Shown piece by piece: positions 11,732 through 23,289 of a DNA stretch of 64,000 bases. The stretch lies in contig NC_134353.1 of the NCBI RefSeq assembly GCF_048569485.1, positions 73,779,408 to 73,843,407 of the forward strand, given 5' to 3'. A program made the translations under genes and the position numbers. Numbering within the stretch: position 1 is the first letter of the stretch; every line of letters starts with the position of its first letter. The notes under the pieces are model-generated. The model searched no databases, was not told the origin of the DNA, and was given only the letters and a program-made list of their open reading frames with translations. This DNA comes from Anomaloglossus baeobatrachus (lineage: Eukaryota > Chordata > Amphibia > Anura > Aromobatidae).

Positions 11732-12882
11732 TGTGGCGCCCTGGCCTAGCCAGGTCGTCACAGATAACATACAAACACCCCCCACCCCCATTAGACAGGG
11801 ACACCAGCCAAACAAAAACCCTTGTTGCCTCCCTCCAGTGTCTGATGTCCACACCAGGTGGGGCGGAGCTAAGCGGTTGGCTCCACCCACCGAGGAGTTC
11901 ACAGGCCTGGAGGCGGGAAAAGTGACAGTAATTTAGTGTTGGAGTTTGAGGAGTGAGGAGTAAGCACTTGGGTGTCTGGGTTTGTGGCCCAGGCACTGAC
12001 AGCAAGGTTGGCAGACGGTGGCGGCCGTCTGCAGGAGTGGTGGAGCAATGCGGAACCGTAGGACCGGGGACGGGCGACGGCCCGCCGGTACCAACCGGGG
12101 AGCAAAGTGAAGCCAGCACACACAGGCAGGGCTATCGGACCCCGACCAGGCTTGGAGCCGCCGACAATAGTCAGATCCAAATGTGACTGGAACCCCTGGG
12201 GTTTCACAACAGCAAAAGTCCCGATTGAAGGCAACAGCCCACACCGTGAGGGTATACAGCTACCGCCTAAGGCTAGAGACCCAAGGGCCAGCGTCTGCGG
12301 GCAAACGGGCTCCTCCGGTACCCATACACCGGGGAGGGAGCGGACTACCGTTGGGAATCCATAGTAGTCAGAAAGAGAACATTAAGGTGCAGGGAAAGAC
12401 AGCCGCCATCACCTGTCCGGGGAGAAGCACTGCAGCCGGCTGCAGGACCCGTCCATCCAGCCGTTTGGTTTACCGAGGACTTTGTACCTTTCTTGCTGAG
12501 TGAGTACACCCGTGCCATCCGGCACCGCGCCGCGCTGTCCCTGCAACCCTGCACCTCACCGACCCTGCCTCCCCGTCACATCATCGGGCCCCGGGACCAC
12601 CGACCCCTACCCACGAAGGGGGAAAACAACATCCCAGCTGCTCCTTACCATCGCTCCCGGGATTCCCGTCATAAGCAGCGGTGGTGCTATCTTCACCACG
12701 ACCCGTGGGTGGCGTCACGGACTAAATCCCCCAAACCAACCACCCCTTTCACTCACGGGCGAGGAGCGCCGCTCGAGTCCCCGGATCCGGCCCACCGCTC
12801 GAGCCACCGAGCAGCCGCAGCAGCGCCGGACCCGAGCGCTAGCGAGAGCGCAACAGCGACGGCGTCCTCCCCGCCCGCAACA
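11732..12882. mobile_element. solo LTR, family A (Ty3/Gypsy-related)
   Basis: Starts TGTGGCGCCCTGGCC and ends CCCGCCCGCAACA, giving the TG...CA termini of an LTR, and is flanked by the 4-bp duplication AGGC (11,728-11,731 and 12,883-12,886). It shares order and sequence with the 1,275 bp LTRs of the complete element at 32.4-40.9 kb (for example CCCGATTGAAGGCAACAG and TGGCGTCACGGAC). It is a diverged relative, left as a fossil after LTR-LTR recombination. No internal region remains. Confidence 0.85.
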
Positions 12883-12956
12883 AGGCCTCATACACATTAG
12901 ATGCTTGCCCAATTCCACCAAAATGTACTTTTATCTGATGCATATGGGACCTTTAA

Positions 12957-13244
12957 AGGGTTGTCATCAAGATCGGATTGGTGCGAATGCAAAACAAGGC
13001 ACCCCTGTCAATCAGCTGTAACAAGTCCTTTTGAATAGGAGCTTTCTTGCAGTACCCAACAGTGGTTGCTATACATTGACTGGAGCTGTGTTTTGTTGCT
13101 CCATTCCAAATATTTACATCTAGCAGTTGGCAGAGCTTGTAGAAGTTGATCTATGGGGGTGATGGGTGTTGGACTCCCACCAATTCATTATTGATGGCTT
13201 ATCCTCTGGATAGGTAATTAGTTGGTTGTGATCGAACAACCCCT
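12957..13244. mobile_element. TTAA-target MITE (288 bp; Kolobok/piggyBac type)
   Basis: The element lies between two TTAA sites (12,953-12,956 and 13,245-13,248). Its tips are AGGGTTGT and ACAACCCCT, an inverted pair. TTAA duplication is known for Kolobok and piggyBac superfamilies. The interior carries GGGTGATGGGTGTTGGACTC and GGCTTATCCTCTGGATAGGT blocks. Superfamily choice is uncertain. Confidence 0.65.
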
Positions 13245-13248
13245 TTAA

Positions 13249-13560
13249 GCTACTAAGTGATAAAATACATGTCATTATGATTATGGTATAGCGGTGAACC
13301 GGGACTCCTAAGCTCTCCCTCAAGCTAGGGGGCCCTATGTTATACCTAACTTCAGGGATACTCCTGATAGTAGAGATGCCTGTGTCTCCGTTCTGGTGCT
13401 GCTCTTGATTAGTCCGGATCTGATCCCCCCTCCCCCAGGAGAGATTGTGTAACGCCTATACCAGCATCCTCACACTCTCCTGCCTCCTCCCCCGGCGAGG
13501 ACTTTGGTTTTCTCACCTGTCCAGGCGTCCTGTGGCGGCGGTGGTCCTGTCCCTGTTCTA
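13249..13560. other. unassigned, CT-rich right part
   Basis: No ORF or repeat ends recognised. The right part is C- and T-rich and is cut by the Tc1 element. Confidence 0.25.
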
Positions 13561-15167
13561 TGCGGCCCCCTTGAATTTTTCAACCTTTTCCCACATTTCA
13601 GGCTTCAAACATAAAGATAAAAATGTTAATGTTCTGGTGAAGAATCAACAACAAGTGGGACACAATTGTGAAGTTGAACGAAATTTATTGCTTATTTTAA
13701 ACTTTTATAAACAATAATAAACTGAAAATTGGGGCGTGCAATATTATTCATCTCCTTTAAGTTAATACTTTGTAGCGCCACCTTTTGCTGCGATTACAGC
13801 TGCAGTCTCTTGGGGGATGTGTCTATCAGTTTTGCACATCGAGAGACTGAAATTCTTGCCCATTCTTCCTTTGCAAACAGCTGGAGCTGAGTGAGGTTGG
13901 ATGGAGAGCATTTGTGAACAGCAGTTTTCAGCTCTTTCCACAGATTCTCGATTGGATTCAGGTCTGGACTGTGACTTGGCCATTCTAACACCTGGATATG
14001 TTTATTTGTGAACCATTCCATTGTAGATTTTGCTTTATGTTTGGGATCATTGTCTTGTTGGAAGACAAATCTCCATCCCAGTCTCAGGTCTTTTGTAGAC
14101 TCCAACAGGTTTTCTTCAAGAATGGTCCTGTATTTGGCTCCATCCATCCTCCTATCAAATTTTAACCATCTTCCCTGTCCCTGATGAAGAAAAGCAGGCC
14201 CAAACCATGATGCTGCCACCACCATGTTTGACAGTGGGGATGGTGTATTCAGGGTGATGAGCTGTGTCGCTTTTTCGCCAAACATATCGTTGGCATTGTG
14301 CCCAAATAGTTCGATTTTGATTTCATCTAAGCAGAGCACCTTCTTCCACATGTTTGGTGTGTCTCCACGTGGCTTGTGGCAAACGTTAAACGATACTTTT
14401 TATGGATATCTTTGAGAAATGTCTTTCTCCTTGCCACTCTTCCACAAAGGCCAGATTTGTGCAGTGTACGACTGATTTTTGTCCTATGGACAGACTCTCC
14501 CACCTCAGCTGTATATCTCTGCAGTTCATGCAGAGTGATCGTGGGCCTCTTGGCTGCATCTCTGATCAGTCTTGTCCTTGTTTGAGATGAAAGTTTGGAA
14601 GAACGGCCGGGTCTTGGTAGATTTGCAGTGGTATGATACTCCTTCCATTTCAATATGATCGCTTGCACAGTGCTCCTTGGGATGTTTAAAGTTTTGGAAA
14701 TATTTTTGTAACCAAATCCAGCTTTAAACTTCTCCACAACAGTATCACAGACCTGCCTGTTGTGTTCCTTGGTCTTCATGATGCTTTCTGTGCTTTAAAC
14801 AGAACACTGAGGCTATCACAGAGCAGGTGCATTTATACGGAGACTTGATTACACACAGGGGCTTATATTTATCATCAGTCATTTAGGACAACATTGGATC
14901 ATTCAGAGATCCTCAATTAACTTCTGGAGTGAGTTTGCTGCACTGAAAGTAAAGGGGATGAATAATATTATACGCCCCAATTTTCAGTTATTTATTTTTT
15001 AAAGAAGTTTAAAATAAGCAATAAATTTCATTCAACTTCACAATTGTGTCCCACTTGTTGCTGATTCTTCACCAGAACATTAAAATGTTTATCTTTTTGT
15101 TTGAAGCTTGAAATGTGGGAAAAGGTTGAAAAATTCAAGGGGGGGCGAATAATTTCGCAAGGCACTG
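13561..15167 (-). mobile_element. Tc1/mariner DNA transposon with long inverted repeats
   Basis: The right end is CGCAAGGCACTG followed by TA, the usual Tc1 insertion dinucleotide. About 180 bp of inverted repeat is visible on each side (13,570-13,745 against 14,985-15,150), sharing TTGAATTTTTCAACCTTTTC, CCACATTTCA and AAGTGGGACACAATTGTGAA. The outermost ~20 bp of the left repeat is missing or diverged: the sequence reads ATGCGGCCCCCTTG where TATTCGCCCCCCTTG is expected from the right end. The transposase is on the minus strand and carries one frameshift, so this copy is non-autonomous. Confidence 0.9.
13794..14779 (-). pseudogene. Tc1 transposase, one frameshift
   Basis: The minus-strand ATG at 14,779 opens the N-terminal half: a paired-type helix-turn-helix region (MKTKEHNRQVCDTVVEKF, then KNISKTLNIPRSTVQAI) and the second DNA-binding domain (RDAAKRPTITLHELQ). 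Near 14,350 the reading frame shifts; the local sequence GAGACACACCAAACATG looks like a gained CA. The catalytic half then runs in another frame to 13,794. The DD34E triad is visible: D in [11 protein letters not shown] in VFQQDNDPKHKA and E in NPIENLWKELK, with 34 residues between the second D and the E. Total length is close to the ~340 residues usual for the family. Apart from the frameshift the sequence is well preserved, so the copy is fairly young. Confidence 0.9.
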
Positions 15168-15614
15168 TAATTCCACATGGTCTAAGTGTCTCAAACTTCA
15201 AGTGACGGCACTTAAATTTTACACTAGTTTTTGGAAACAGGAAATTGAAACAGTTCTAATAATTAATTTCAAGTGACTCTCGGCAACTTCCATACTAAGA
15301 ACACCTTAACTGCTATTGAGATGATATAAGTAGCCAGTTAGTTGTATATATAAACTAACTTTAGTACCCGGCATAGCCCAGGATAGTAACAAAGTCTCTC
15401 TCTCTATCCGTCTCTCCACCGAAATCATATTACCTCACACATAAGCTTCTTATACTAAGAATGTCCTTCGTTGCCTATAGGAACCAATCACAGCTCCTAT
15501 TAATGACCTATAGCAAAATAAAAGCAGAACTATGATTGGTTGCTATAGGACACCTGATAAATATCCAGGGAAACTGTCCAAATAGCCAATATATTAACAC
15601 AAACATCCAAACAG

Positions 15615-16075
15615 TTTCTGTGTGTCTCTTTCTGTGCGTGTCTTTCTGTGTGTCTTTAGGTATGTGTCTCTTTGTGTCTCTTTCTGTATATGTGTTTCTT
15701 TCTGTGTATGTGTCTTTCTGTCTGTGTGTGTCTCTTTTTGTGTGTGTCACTGTGCATGTGTGTTTCTTTCTGTGTGTATCTCTTTCTGTGTGTGTGTCTC
15801 TCTGTGTTTTTGTCTCCTTCTTTGTGTTTTTCTTTATGTGTCTCTTTCTGTGTGTGTGTCTCTTTCTGTGTGTGAGTGTCTACTGTGTGTGCCTCTTTCT
15901 GTGTGTGTGTCTCTTTCTATATACGTGTCTCTTTCTGTCTGTTTGTGTCTCTGTGCTTGTGTGTCTCTATGTGTGTGTCTCTTTCTGTGTGTATGAGTTT
16001 CGTTCTGTGGGTCTCTTCCTTTGTGTATCTCTTTCTGTGTGTGTGGGTCTCTCTGTGTCTCTTTCTCTGTCCCTA
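15615..16075. repeat. TGTGTGTCTCTTTC low-complexity tract
   Basis: Irregular tandem TGTGTGTCTCTTTC units of 14-16 bp within Helitron-like copy 2. Forward frames stay open because of composition (SFCVCVSL repeats); no protein is claimed. Confidence 0.85.
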
Positions 16076-16491
16076 TTAGGAGTTTATTATAACAGATCCA
16101 TTCCCAGCTCCATTGACTTTAATGTAAGCAGGTTTTTTAGTGAATAACTGTAAAGGTCGTGTTAAATTTGTCAATCAAAACACAGTCTATGACGTTCTCT
16201 CAGTCAAATGAGGTGACTGTGCAAAATTTTGTGACTGTAAACTCAATATGAAGAGGACTGAAAAGTTAAAAGGCGCTAAACGATCAAACAGAAGTGGACG
16301 CATGTATTGTTGTAAGATGGTCAGCATAAATGGTTAAATTGTGATTTTATTATGTGTTTTGGAGATCACATCTCCTTCCTCAGATAAAATACACATGTAC
16401 CTGTGGTACCTGACCATCTTCTTACGACAGTGAAGGGAGTCTACTTCTGTTTGATTGTTTAGTAACTGTAAATGCGATAGTGCGGGTTCCT

Positions 16492-16606
16492 TTTGCGGAC
16501 ATACACATACACGTACGCACATACATACATACACACACATACACACACACACACACACACACATACATACATACACACACATACACACACACACACACAT
16601 ACACAC

Positions 16607-16645
<39 letters not shown>

Positions 16646-16672
16646 TACACACATACACACACACAGATTTCT
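16492..16672. repeat. (CA)n / CATACA microsatellite
   Basis: About 180 bp of CACACACACA interspersed with CATACATA. It corresponds to the TGTGTATG tract at the 5' end of the other two Helitron-like copies (4,100-4,158 and 60,530-60,575), so the microsatellite is part of that family. Confidence 0.9.
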
Positions 16673-16955
16673 TTTTTAGATTCTAGCATATAAAAGATTA
16701 AAATGAACCATATTATATCAGAAGTCTCAAATCCTCTGTGTAGATCAAGCATTTATAATGCACGTCATGCTTTGTGGTATTTGGGTGGTGGCCTCTATGA
16801 CACCCCTGAGCTTGTCTTACACACCCATATGGTGGTCCCCTCTGTGCTCGTTCCAATTACATTCTCCATGAAGTCTGTCAGCAAATACTTTTAGAAATTA
16901 TTACTACTATATCTGGGACAGCAATAAAATAGTCGATACACTAGAAATATCATAG

Positions 16956-18060
16956 AAATGTTAATAATAATAACAATATTAATATTTATCATAGCGCCAT
17001 TTATTCCATGGCACTTTACATGTGAAAGGGGTATACAAAATATGGACAAGTACAATAATCATAAACAATACAAGGCACAGACATGTACAGGAAGACGGAG
17101 GTCCTTGTCTACAAGGTATCGGTGTGGATACAATAGGTGAGGGTAGAGCTGGTCGTGCGGCGCTGTATCAGACTAAGGGTTACTGTAGGATGTATGCTTG
17201 ACAGAAGAGGTGGGTCTTCAGGTTCCTTTTGAAGCTTGTAAAGGTAGGTGAGAGTCTGATATATTAGGGCAGAGAGTTCCAGATTATGGGGGAAGCACGC
17301 GAGAAATCTTGGATGCGATGGTGGGAAGAGGAGATGAGAGGGGAGCAGAGAAGGAGATCTTGTGAGGATCAAAGGTTACATGCAGGTAAGTACCGGGAGA
17401 CTAGGTCACAGATGTAGGGAGGAGACAGGTTGTGGATGGCTTTATAGGTCATGGTTAGGGTTTTGAACTGGAGCCGTTGGTCAATGGGAAGCCAGTGAAG
17501 GGATTGGCAGAGAGGAGAGGTCGGGGAGTAGCGGGGGGACAGGTTGATTAGCCGGGCAGCATAGTTTAGAATAGATTGTAGGGGTGCAAGACTGTTAGAA
17601 GGGAGGCCGCAGAGCAGGAGGTTGCAATAATCCAGGCGGGAGATAATAAGGGCATGCACTAGGGTTTTTGCAGCTTCTTGGGAAAGGAATGCACGGATCT
17701 GGGAAATGTTTTTGAGTTGGAGGCGGCAGGAGGTGAAGAGGGCTTGGATGTGTGGTTTGAAAGACAGAGCAGAGTCTAGAGTTACTCCCAGGAAGCGAGC
17801 ACGTGGGACTGGGGAAAGTGAGCAGCCATTGACATTGATGGATGTGTCAGGTGGGGGTGTTCAGTGAGGAGGAGGAAAGATGATGAATTCTGTTTTGTCC
17901 ATGTTCAGTTTTAGGAATCGAGCAGAGAAAAAGGATGAAATAGCGGATAGACATTGTGGAATTCTGGTTAGTAGGGAGGTGATTTCGGGTCCAAAGAGGT
18001 AGATCTGCGTATCATCAGCGTAGAAGTGATATTGAAAGCCATGTTATAGAAATGTGAAAG
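16956..18060 (-). mobile_element. L2/CR1-type LINE 3' fragment, reverse transcriptase remnant
   Basis: On the minus strand the sequence encodes the C-terminal half of a reverse transcriptase. The catalytic YADDTQIYLFGP motif is readable at about 18,005-18,040, then KLNMDKTEFI near 17,900. A long open stretch at 17,369-17,659 reads ALIISRLDYCNLLLCGLP and LHWLPIDQRLQFKTL, the thumb-region signature of jockey-group LINEs. Downstream pieces (IWNSLP-like, then FKRNLKTHLF-like) are in different frames, so this copy is decayed. The 3' tail is ATT-rich (16,956-16,990), with GCGCCATTTATTCCATGG on the plus strand. It is 5'-truncated near 18,060, as is normal for LINEs. Confidence 0.85.
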
Positions 18061-18489
18061 AGCGGGCGGACCGCCCTACAAAGGAGAATCTGAAAGCTTA
18101 TAATACTGATGACTTGATGTAAACATTACTCCAATGTCACCAGAGGATACATAGCAGTAAATGAGAAAAATTGGAAAAATCCATGAGTGGCTAATCCCTT
18201 ATCATTGTTGCCTTGCAAGGATCCTGAGTTTGAATCTGACCAATGTCAACATCTTTAAGGAGTTTGTACCGTATGTGCTCAATGTGCTTTTGTGGATTCC
18301 CTTCCCGTAATCTGCTGGCCTCTTGAACTCCCAAAACATTGGAATATAGATTGTGATCTCCAATCATAATTGGGGGGACAGAAATCCATGTAATTGATGG
18401 CAATTAATGTTGACAGCAGATACATTAGTAAAAAAATATATATTGTTTTTTATAAGGCAGAGTTTCCCACCACTACATGTAGTCCTTGC
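18061..18489. other. unassigned
   Basis: No gene or repeat boundary recognised. Confidence 0.25.
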
Positions 18490-18575
18490 TCTTAAGGGTA
18501 CTTTACACACTGCGATATCGGTACCGATATCGCTAGTGAGTGTACCCGCCCCCGTCGGTTGTGCGTCACAACATC
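18490..18575. mobile_element. fragment of a Harbinger-like MITE
   Basis: TTAAGGGTACTTTACACACT, then GTACCCGCCCCCGTCGG and TTGTGCGTCAC follow the same layout as the start of the complete MITE at 21,934 (GCGGGCTTTACACG, GTACCCGCCCCCGCCG, TTGTGTGTCAC). Only the left ~85 bp is present; it is cut by the ~305-bp tandem repeat. Confidence 0.5.
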
Positions 18576-18579
18576 GTGG

Positions 18580-19780
18580 ATACCATGTTTGGCATAGGTG
18601 GTCTCCTTGACTGGAGACTGCCCTTCCCGTGGTTGTTCCTTCCCGGTGAAAGACCTGGCTAGTTTCCGCAGGCTTTCTTGTTTTGAATATTTCCCAGGGG
18701 GCATTGCTCTAGAATCACTGAGTTGAGAAACACATGATGGTGTCTCCGCGGTGTTGGATGTTGGTCTCCCTAAGGTCCACCATCCTTGCTTATGTAGTCT
18801 TCTACTGGACATTGCTCCCACTAGCCAGTTTCCTACTCCACACTGGTGAGGGGCAAATACCCCGAAACAGCTGTCTGTGGATGGATACTATTTTTGGCAT
18901 AGGTGGTCTCCTTGACTGGAGACTGCCCTTCCCGTGGTTGTTCCTCCCCGGTGAAAGACCTGGCTAGTTTCCGCAGGCTTTCTTGTTTTGAATATTTTCC
19001 ATTGGGCATTGCTCTAGAATCACTGCGTTGAGAAACACGTGATGGTGTCTCCGCGGTGTTGGATGTTGGTCTCCCTCAGGTCAACCATCCTTGCTTATGT
19101 AGTCTTCTAGTAGGCAATGCTCCCACTAGCCAGTTTCCTATTCTACACTGATGAGGCGCAAATACCCAGAAACAGCTGTCTGTGGATGGATACCATGTTT
19201 GGCATAGGTGGTCTCCTTGACTGGAGACTGCCCTTCCCGTGGTTTTTCCTTCCCGGTGAAAGACCTGGTTAGTTTCCTGCAAGCGTTGAGAAACATGTGA
19301 TGGTGTCTCCGCAGGCTTTCTTGTTTTGAATATTTGCCAGGGGGCATTGCTCTAGAATCACTACGTTGAGAAACACGTGATGGTGTCTCCGCGGTGTTGG
19401 ATGTTGGTCTCCCTAAGGTCAACCATCCTTGCTTATGTAGTCTTCTACTAGGCATTGCTCCCACTAGCCAGTTTCCTACTCCACACTGATGAGGTGCAAA
19501 TACCCCGAAACAGCTGTCTGTGGAAGGATAGGATAATTGACATAGGTGGTCTCCTTGACTGGAGACTGCCCTTCCCGTGGTTTTTCCTTCCCAGTGAAAG
19601 ATCTGGCTAGTTTCCTGCCAGCGTTGAGAAACATGTGATGGTGTCTCCGCAGGCTTTCTTGGTTTGAATATTTCCCAGGGGGCATTGCTCTAGAATCACT
19701 GCGTTGAGAAACACGTGATGGTGTCTCCGCGGTGTTGGATGTTGATCTCCCTAAGGTCAACCATGCTTGCTTATATAATG
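18580..19780. repeat. ~305-337 bp tandem repeat, about four copies
   Basis: TGGTCTCCTTGACTGGAGAC recurs near 18,600, 18,906, 19,211 and 19,548, so the periods are about 306, 305 and 337 bp. Each unit carries GATGAGG(C/T)GCAAATACCC, GAAACAGCTGTCTGTGGA and GAGAAACACGTGATGGTGTC. The longer unit has an additional AGCGTTGAGAAACATGTGAT block. Units are 90% or more alike by eye. Minus-strand open stretches of ~108 codons repeat along with the units and are not considered genes. Confidence 0.85.
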
Positions 19781-20344
19781 GGAAATAGGTCACCAAAATA
19801 ACAAGGTTCTTGACAGATTAATGAGAAGCCAAGACCATTATAATGTAGAGGTTGCACCACTGCTGGCCTGCATTTTTATGAGAAAGTGTGCCCCAAAGGG
19901 CAATTGATTAATCTTAGCAGGCTCACGCTGTATCTCTCATAGACTATAATGGAACATGGCTACCTCGGGCTGGCCAGCTCTTTGCAGCCATCAAATGTAA
20001 AGAGATGCTACCTAAACTGATATAATGTGATGGATAGGCCATTACTCCGGTCCCACCTTTATAACAAAAAAATGCAATTAATTAAAGGTGTTGTCTCATT
20101 ATAAGTTGTTCAAAGTACTTGCAACTTTTCAATATACTTATTGGCCACCGCTGCAGTCTATCAGAGGTAGCTGGTCTCCTAGGCAAGGAGTGCAGAGCTT
20201 ACAAGATTTTTGCTATACAGCTTGTAAGCACTGCTCTGCAGCTGGATGAATTATTGGATGTGGCCAGCTTCTTTGCCACTGCTCCCCTCTGCTTCCACGG
20301 GAAGCCCTTTTGCACTGTTGAAAATTGGTCTTGAGAAAACCCTT
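19781..20344. other. unassigned; part of an old repeated block split by a MITE
   Basis: A segment with CAATTGATTAATCTTAGCAG and CATAGACTATAATGGAACA (about 19,900-19,960) has relatives at 20,815-20,870 (TCCTATAGACTTTAATATTG) and 20,940-21,055 (CCCATAGACTATACGAG). These are loose copies of one old repeat. No gene. Confidence 0.35.
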
Positions 20345-20348
20345 TTAA

Positions 20349-20809
20349 AGGGGTTGTCCGCTACTCGGACAACCTCTTCTCAATCCATATATTTCCTCCC
20401 CAGTAAAATAATAACATCAATACTCACCTTCACTGCCGGCACTGTCCCAGCAGTGTCAACACTGGCTCTCCCGGGGATTGTGTAACATTGATACGTCACA
20501 AGATCCCTGCTGCCAATAATCGCTGGCTTCACTCTTCCCTCCTTTGGACATATCAAACATCTGGAGTCAGTCAGAGAAACCGCAGCTCTCATTTCCTACA
20601 GATGTCAATTACGTCAGAAGGTGAGGAGAGTGAAGGCACATAGTGGAACCAGGAATTGTGTGACATAACAATGTTATGCGATCCCCAGGAGAGCCAGTTA
20701 CGACATTGCTGGAATAGCACCGATACTGTAGGTGAGTATAAGTGTCATTATTTTACTGAGCGGAAACATAGGGGTTGACAAGGGTTTGTCTGAGTAGTGG
20801 ACAACCCCT
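20349..20809. mobile_element. TTAA-target MITE (461 bp; Kolobok/piggyBac type)
   Basis: Flanked by TTAA (20,345-20,348 and 20,810-20,813). The terminal inverted repeats AGGGGTTGTCCGCTACTCGG and ACTACTCAGACAAACC-type sequence at the right end (read inverted: AGGGGTTGTCCACTACTCAG) are about 27 bp long. The interior has a near-palindromic arrangement of CCGGGGATTGTGTAAC and GATCCCCAGGAGAGCC around 20,470-20,690. No ORF. Confidence 0.75.
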
Positions 20810-20813
20810 TTAA

Positions 20814-21930
20814 GCTCAGCATGCTCACTTTGTATCTCCTATAGACTTTAATATTGTGTGACCACCGATAACTTGTTGGTTGACCATAGCTCCTGACCCA
20901 CATTTGTAACAGTAAAGGTACCCTGGCTCAAGGCAAATATCTGAGCATGCTTACTATTATCTCCCATAGACTATACGAGAGGGTGACCAGCCATTGGTTG
21001 ACTTCCATGATAATTTCTCATTTTTGGTCTCCAAAGAGCAACTGATTAAATATTAATGTTCTTCGTTCATTTATTTGCAATGTATATGACAGAAAAATCC
21101 TTAAAATGTGTAAAACACTTGAGACCCACCAGTATTTGTCTTCCTGCCTTCTGCGTGCTTTCCTGGAGTTTGCTTGCTTTGATACAGTGAATATAGAGCG
21201 ATCACATACAGTAAATGTGAGGTTCATCCACAGTTGTTATGACTTTACCACCCTGAATATCTGTTAACATCTGCCTATTCCCTCTTCTCGGGGGGCTCCT
21301 GATTGCTCCCCACGCTGACGGGAAACTTTATCTTTGTCAGAAAGGAAAGCAGATTAATGAACAATTATTTACAGTGGAGGGAACCACTTGGCTTAATGTT
21401 CTCCTCAGGCCGTTCTCCCAGGACACTTGTGTAGGAGGAGAGAAGGGTTATGATTCACAGATGTCATTATGTAAAATCTAGATGTGCAGATATAGACTAA
21501 TTATGGGCCATAAGTCTTATCTTTCCTAGAAGAGTATATAGTTCAGGGCGTGGATACTGATTGCTAAAAGTCTAGAGAGAATAATTGTCCGAAATCAAAT
21601 ACATGCCCTCATACGTCATAAGTAGCTCCAAAAACCCAAAGGGCTCATACATATGATCCTCAATACTCAGGATGACTGATGTATTTAAAGACCACAGGGT
21701 CAAACCCCTCCATATAATATGCTTACTTACACAATCCTGGATAATCCTGGCTTCTTATAAGAAAAAAATAGAAACTCAACCATAAATATAAAAAGCTTTG
21801 TCAACTTTTGATAAAATCTAGTTAGTAATGTTTCTTGGAAATATATGTAGTAGGAGGGCTGCACCCCACCGTGTACATGTACCATGTTTTAAAGACTCTT
21901 GAATATATAAGAATATATAAGATGTATATG
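20814..21930. other. unassigned DNA
   Basis: No gene is supported. It includes loose repeats of the CATAGACTATA block and otherwise single-copy-looking sequence. Confidence 0.3.
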
Positions 21931-21933
21931 TTA

Positions 21934-22510
21934 TGCGGGCTTTACACGTTACGATCTATCGTGTGATTGCACGAGCGATCGTACCCGCCCCCGCCGTTTG
22001 TGTGTCACGGGCAAATCGCTGCCCGTGTCGCACAAAGTCGTTAAACCGCTGTCACACATACTTACCTGCTGAGCGACCTCGCTGTGGGCGGCGAACATCC
22101 ACTTCCTGAAGGGGGAGGGACGTTCGGCGTCACAGCGACGTCACACAGCCGCCGGCCAATAGAAGCGGAGGGGCGGAGATGAGCGGGACGTAAACATCAC
22201 GCCCAGCTCCTTCCTTTCGCATAGCCGGCCGGTGCTCTGGGACGCAGGTAAGCTGTGTTCATCGTCCCCAGGGTGTCACATGGAGCGATGTGTGCTACCC
22301 CGGGTACGATGAACAACCGGCGCCATTTTAAATAAACATTTTTTTAAAACTCAGCGACGAGTACACGACTCACAATTTGTGAGCGATTCTGCATCGCTCG
22401 GAGGTGTGGTGTCACATGAGACGACGTCGTGAACGATGCCGGATGTGCGTCACGAAAACCGTGACCCCAACGATGCATCGCACGATAGCTCGTCTCGTGT
22501 AAAGCCCGCA
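21934..22510. mobile_element. Harbinger-like MITE (577 bp), TTA target duplication
   Basis: Inverted termini TGCGGGCTTTACACG and CGTGTAAAGCCCGCA, flanked by TTA on both sides (21,931-21,933 and 22,511-22,513). The interior is CpG-rich with repeated CGATC and CGTCAC motifs, and includes ATAGAAGCGGAGGGGCGGAG, which recurs inverted in the 61.2 kb MITE. No ORF. Confidence 0.8.
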
Positions 22511-22513
22511 TTA

Positions 22514-23285
22514 GTATCAACGGCTCCTTTAGATTAGATGATAGATAAGATGAGGTTAATGTAGTAGAAGGGTGGAGTGGCAGATGGCGGGAAAGAGAAC
22601 ATGAGGGAAGGTTTAAAAGGGATTAGTGAAGAATAGGGTCCACGCGTGAGAAGATGGTCTTGGTGCTAGGACCAGTCAGGAAACCGTGAGGTGACCTCGA
22701 GAGGTCAGGAACCTACGGCTCACCCCAATGGGCTTAAAGAGTCATCGAACTAGAGAGCCATCGGGGCCCAGAATCGGTAAAAGGTGAACAACACAGTTAG
22801 GGGGAAAGAGGCACAGACCCTTGAAGCTTAGGGAGACAGGTCGAGAAGCAGTACCCCACACAGAGGAAGGTAGGAAAGGAAAGCCATGTCTGTCATACTG
22901 GTGGGAAGAATAAAAGTAAAATATTTCTGGTTCACTAAGTGAACTCTGGTGTTGCTTGTGTTTCTAATTGTCTATGATGATGATTGCCAATGGGGCGATG
23001 GACACCACCCTGAAGGTAACAGTAAGTGTAATGCACTCCCCCCAAAGTCACATCTACACACAGAGTCTCCTTGGCAAAGAAGTATGGTCCACTCCCCCTT
23101 CATATAGATATGGCCATATTTGCTGTGTTAAACTGGGCTGCTCTGTTTGAGCCCAATTGCCCCCCCCCCCCCTTCCCGGGCCCAATGATCCCATGGAGCA
23201 AACTAAAGGCACTACTAACTCCTTCAGTGCCCAGACCATCAGAGGAAATAAGAGTAAAGGGGTTTCAAACACTAAAAACCTGATG
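22514..23285. other. unassigned; possible decayed LTR-like segment
   Basis: AGAATAAAAGTAAAATATTT (about 22,910) followed by CTCTGGTGTTGCTTGTGTTT resembles a poly(A) signal and GT-rich downstream element as found in LTRs, but no TG...CA ends with a target duplication could be fixed. A 14-base C run lies at about 23,160. No gene. Confidence 0.25.
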
Positions 23286-23289
23286 TATA

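Larger units (their letters stand above)
15355..16680 (-). mobile_element. Helitron-like element, copy 2
   Basis: The minus-strand order is a CA/TG-rich tract (16,490-16,672), CCGCAAAAGGAACCCGCAC, a core with CATAGACTGTGTTTTGA and AGCTGTGATTGGTTCCTATA, AAGCTTATGTGTGAGGTAAT, a short GAGAGAC tract, and a terminal hairpin region CCTGGGCTATGCCGGGTACT just before 15,355. It is the same family as 1.40 and 60.5 kb but has two extra internal segments: a unique block with a TGTGTCTCTTTC tract (15,560-16,080) and a ~200 bp block (16,250-16,460). The 3' hairpin fits a Helitron. No ORF. Confidence 0.45.

Noticed and set aside
12493-13021. Proline/arginine-rich ORFs in the 12.5-13.0 kb region
   Set aside because: They lie in the GC-rich part of solo LTR A1 and have equivalents in the same place in the other LTR copies.
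21838-23022. A complete LTR with poly(A) signal around the 21.9 kb MITE
   Set aside because: AATAAA and a GT-rich stretch are present, but no TG...CA ends with a matching target duplication could be found.
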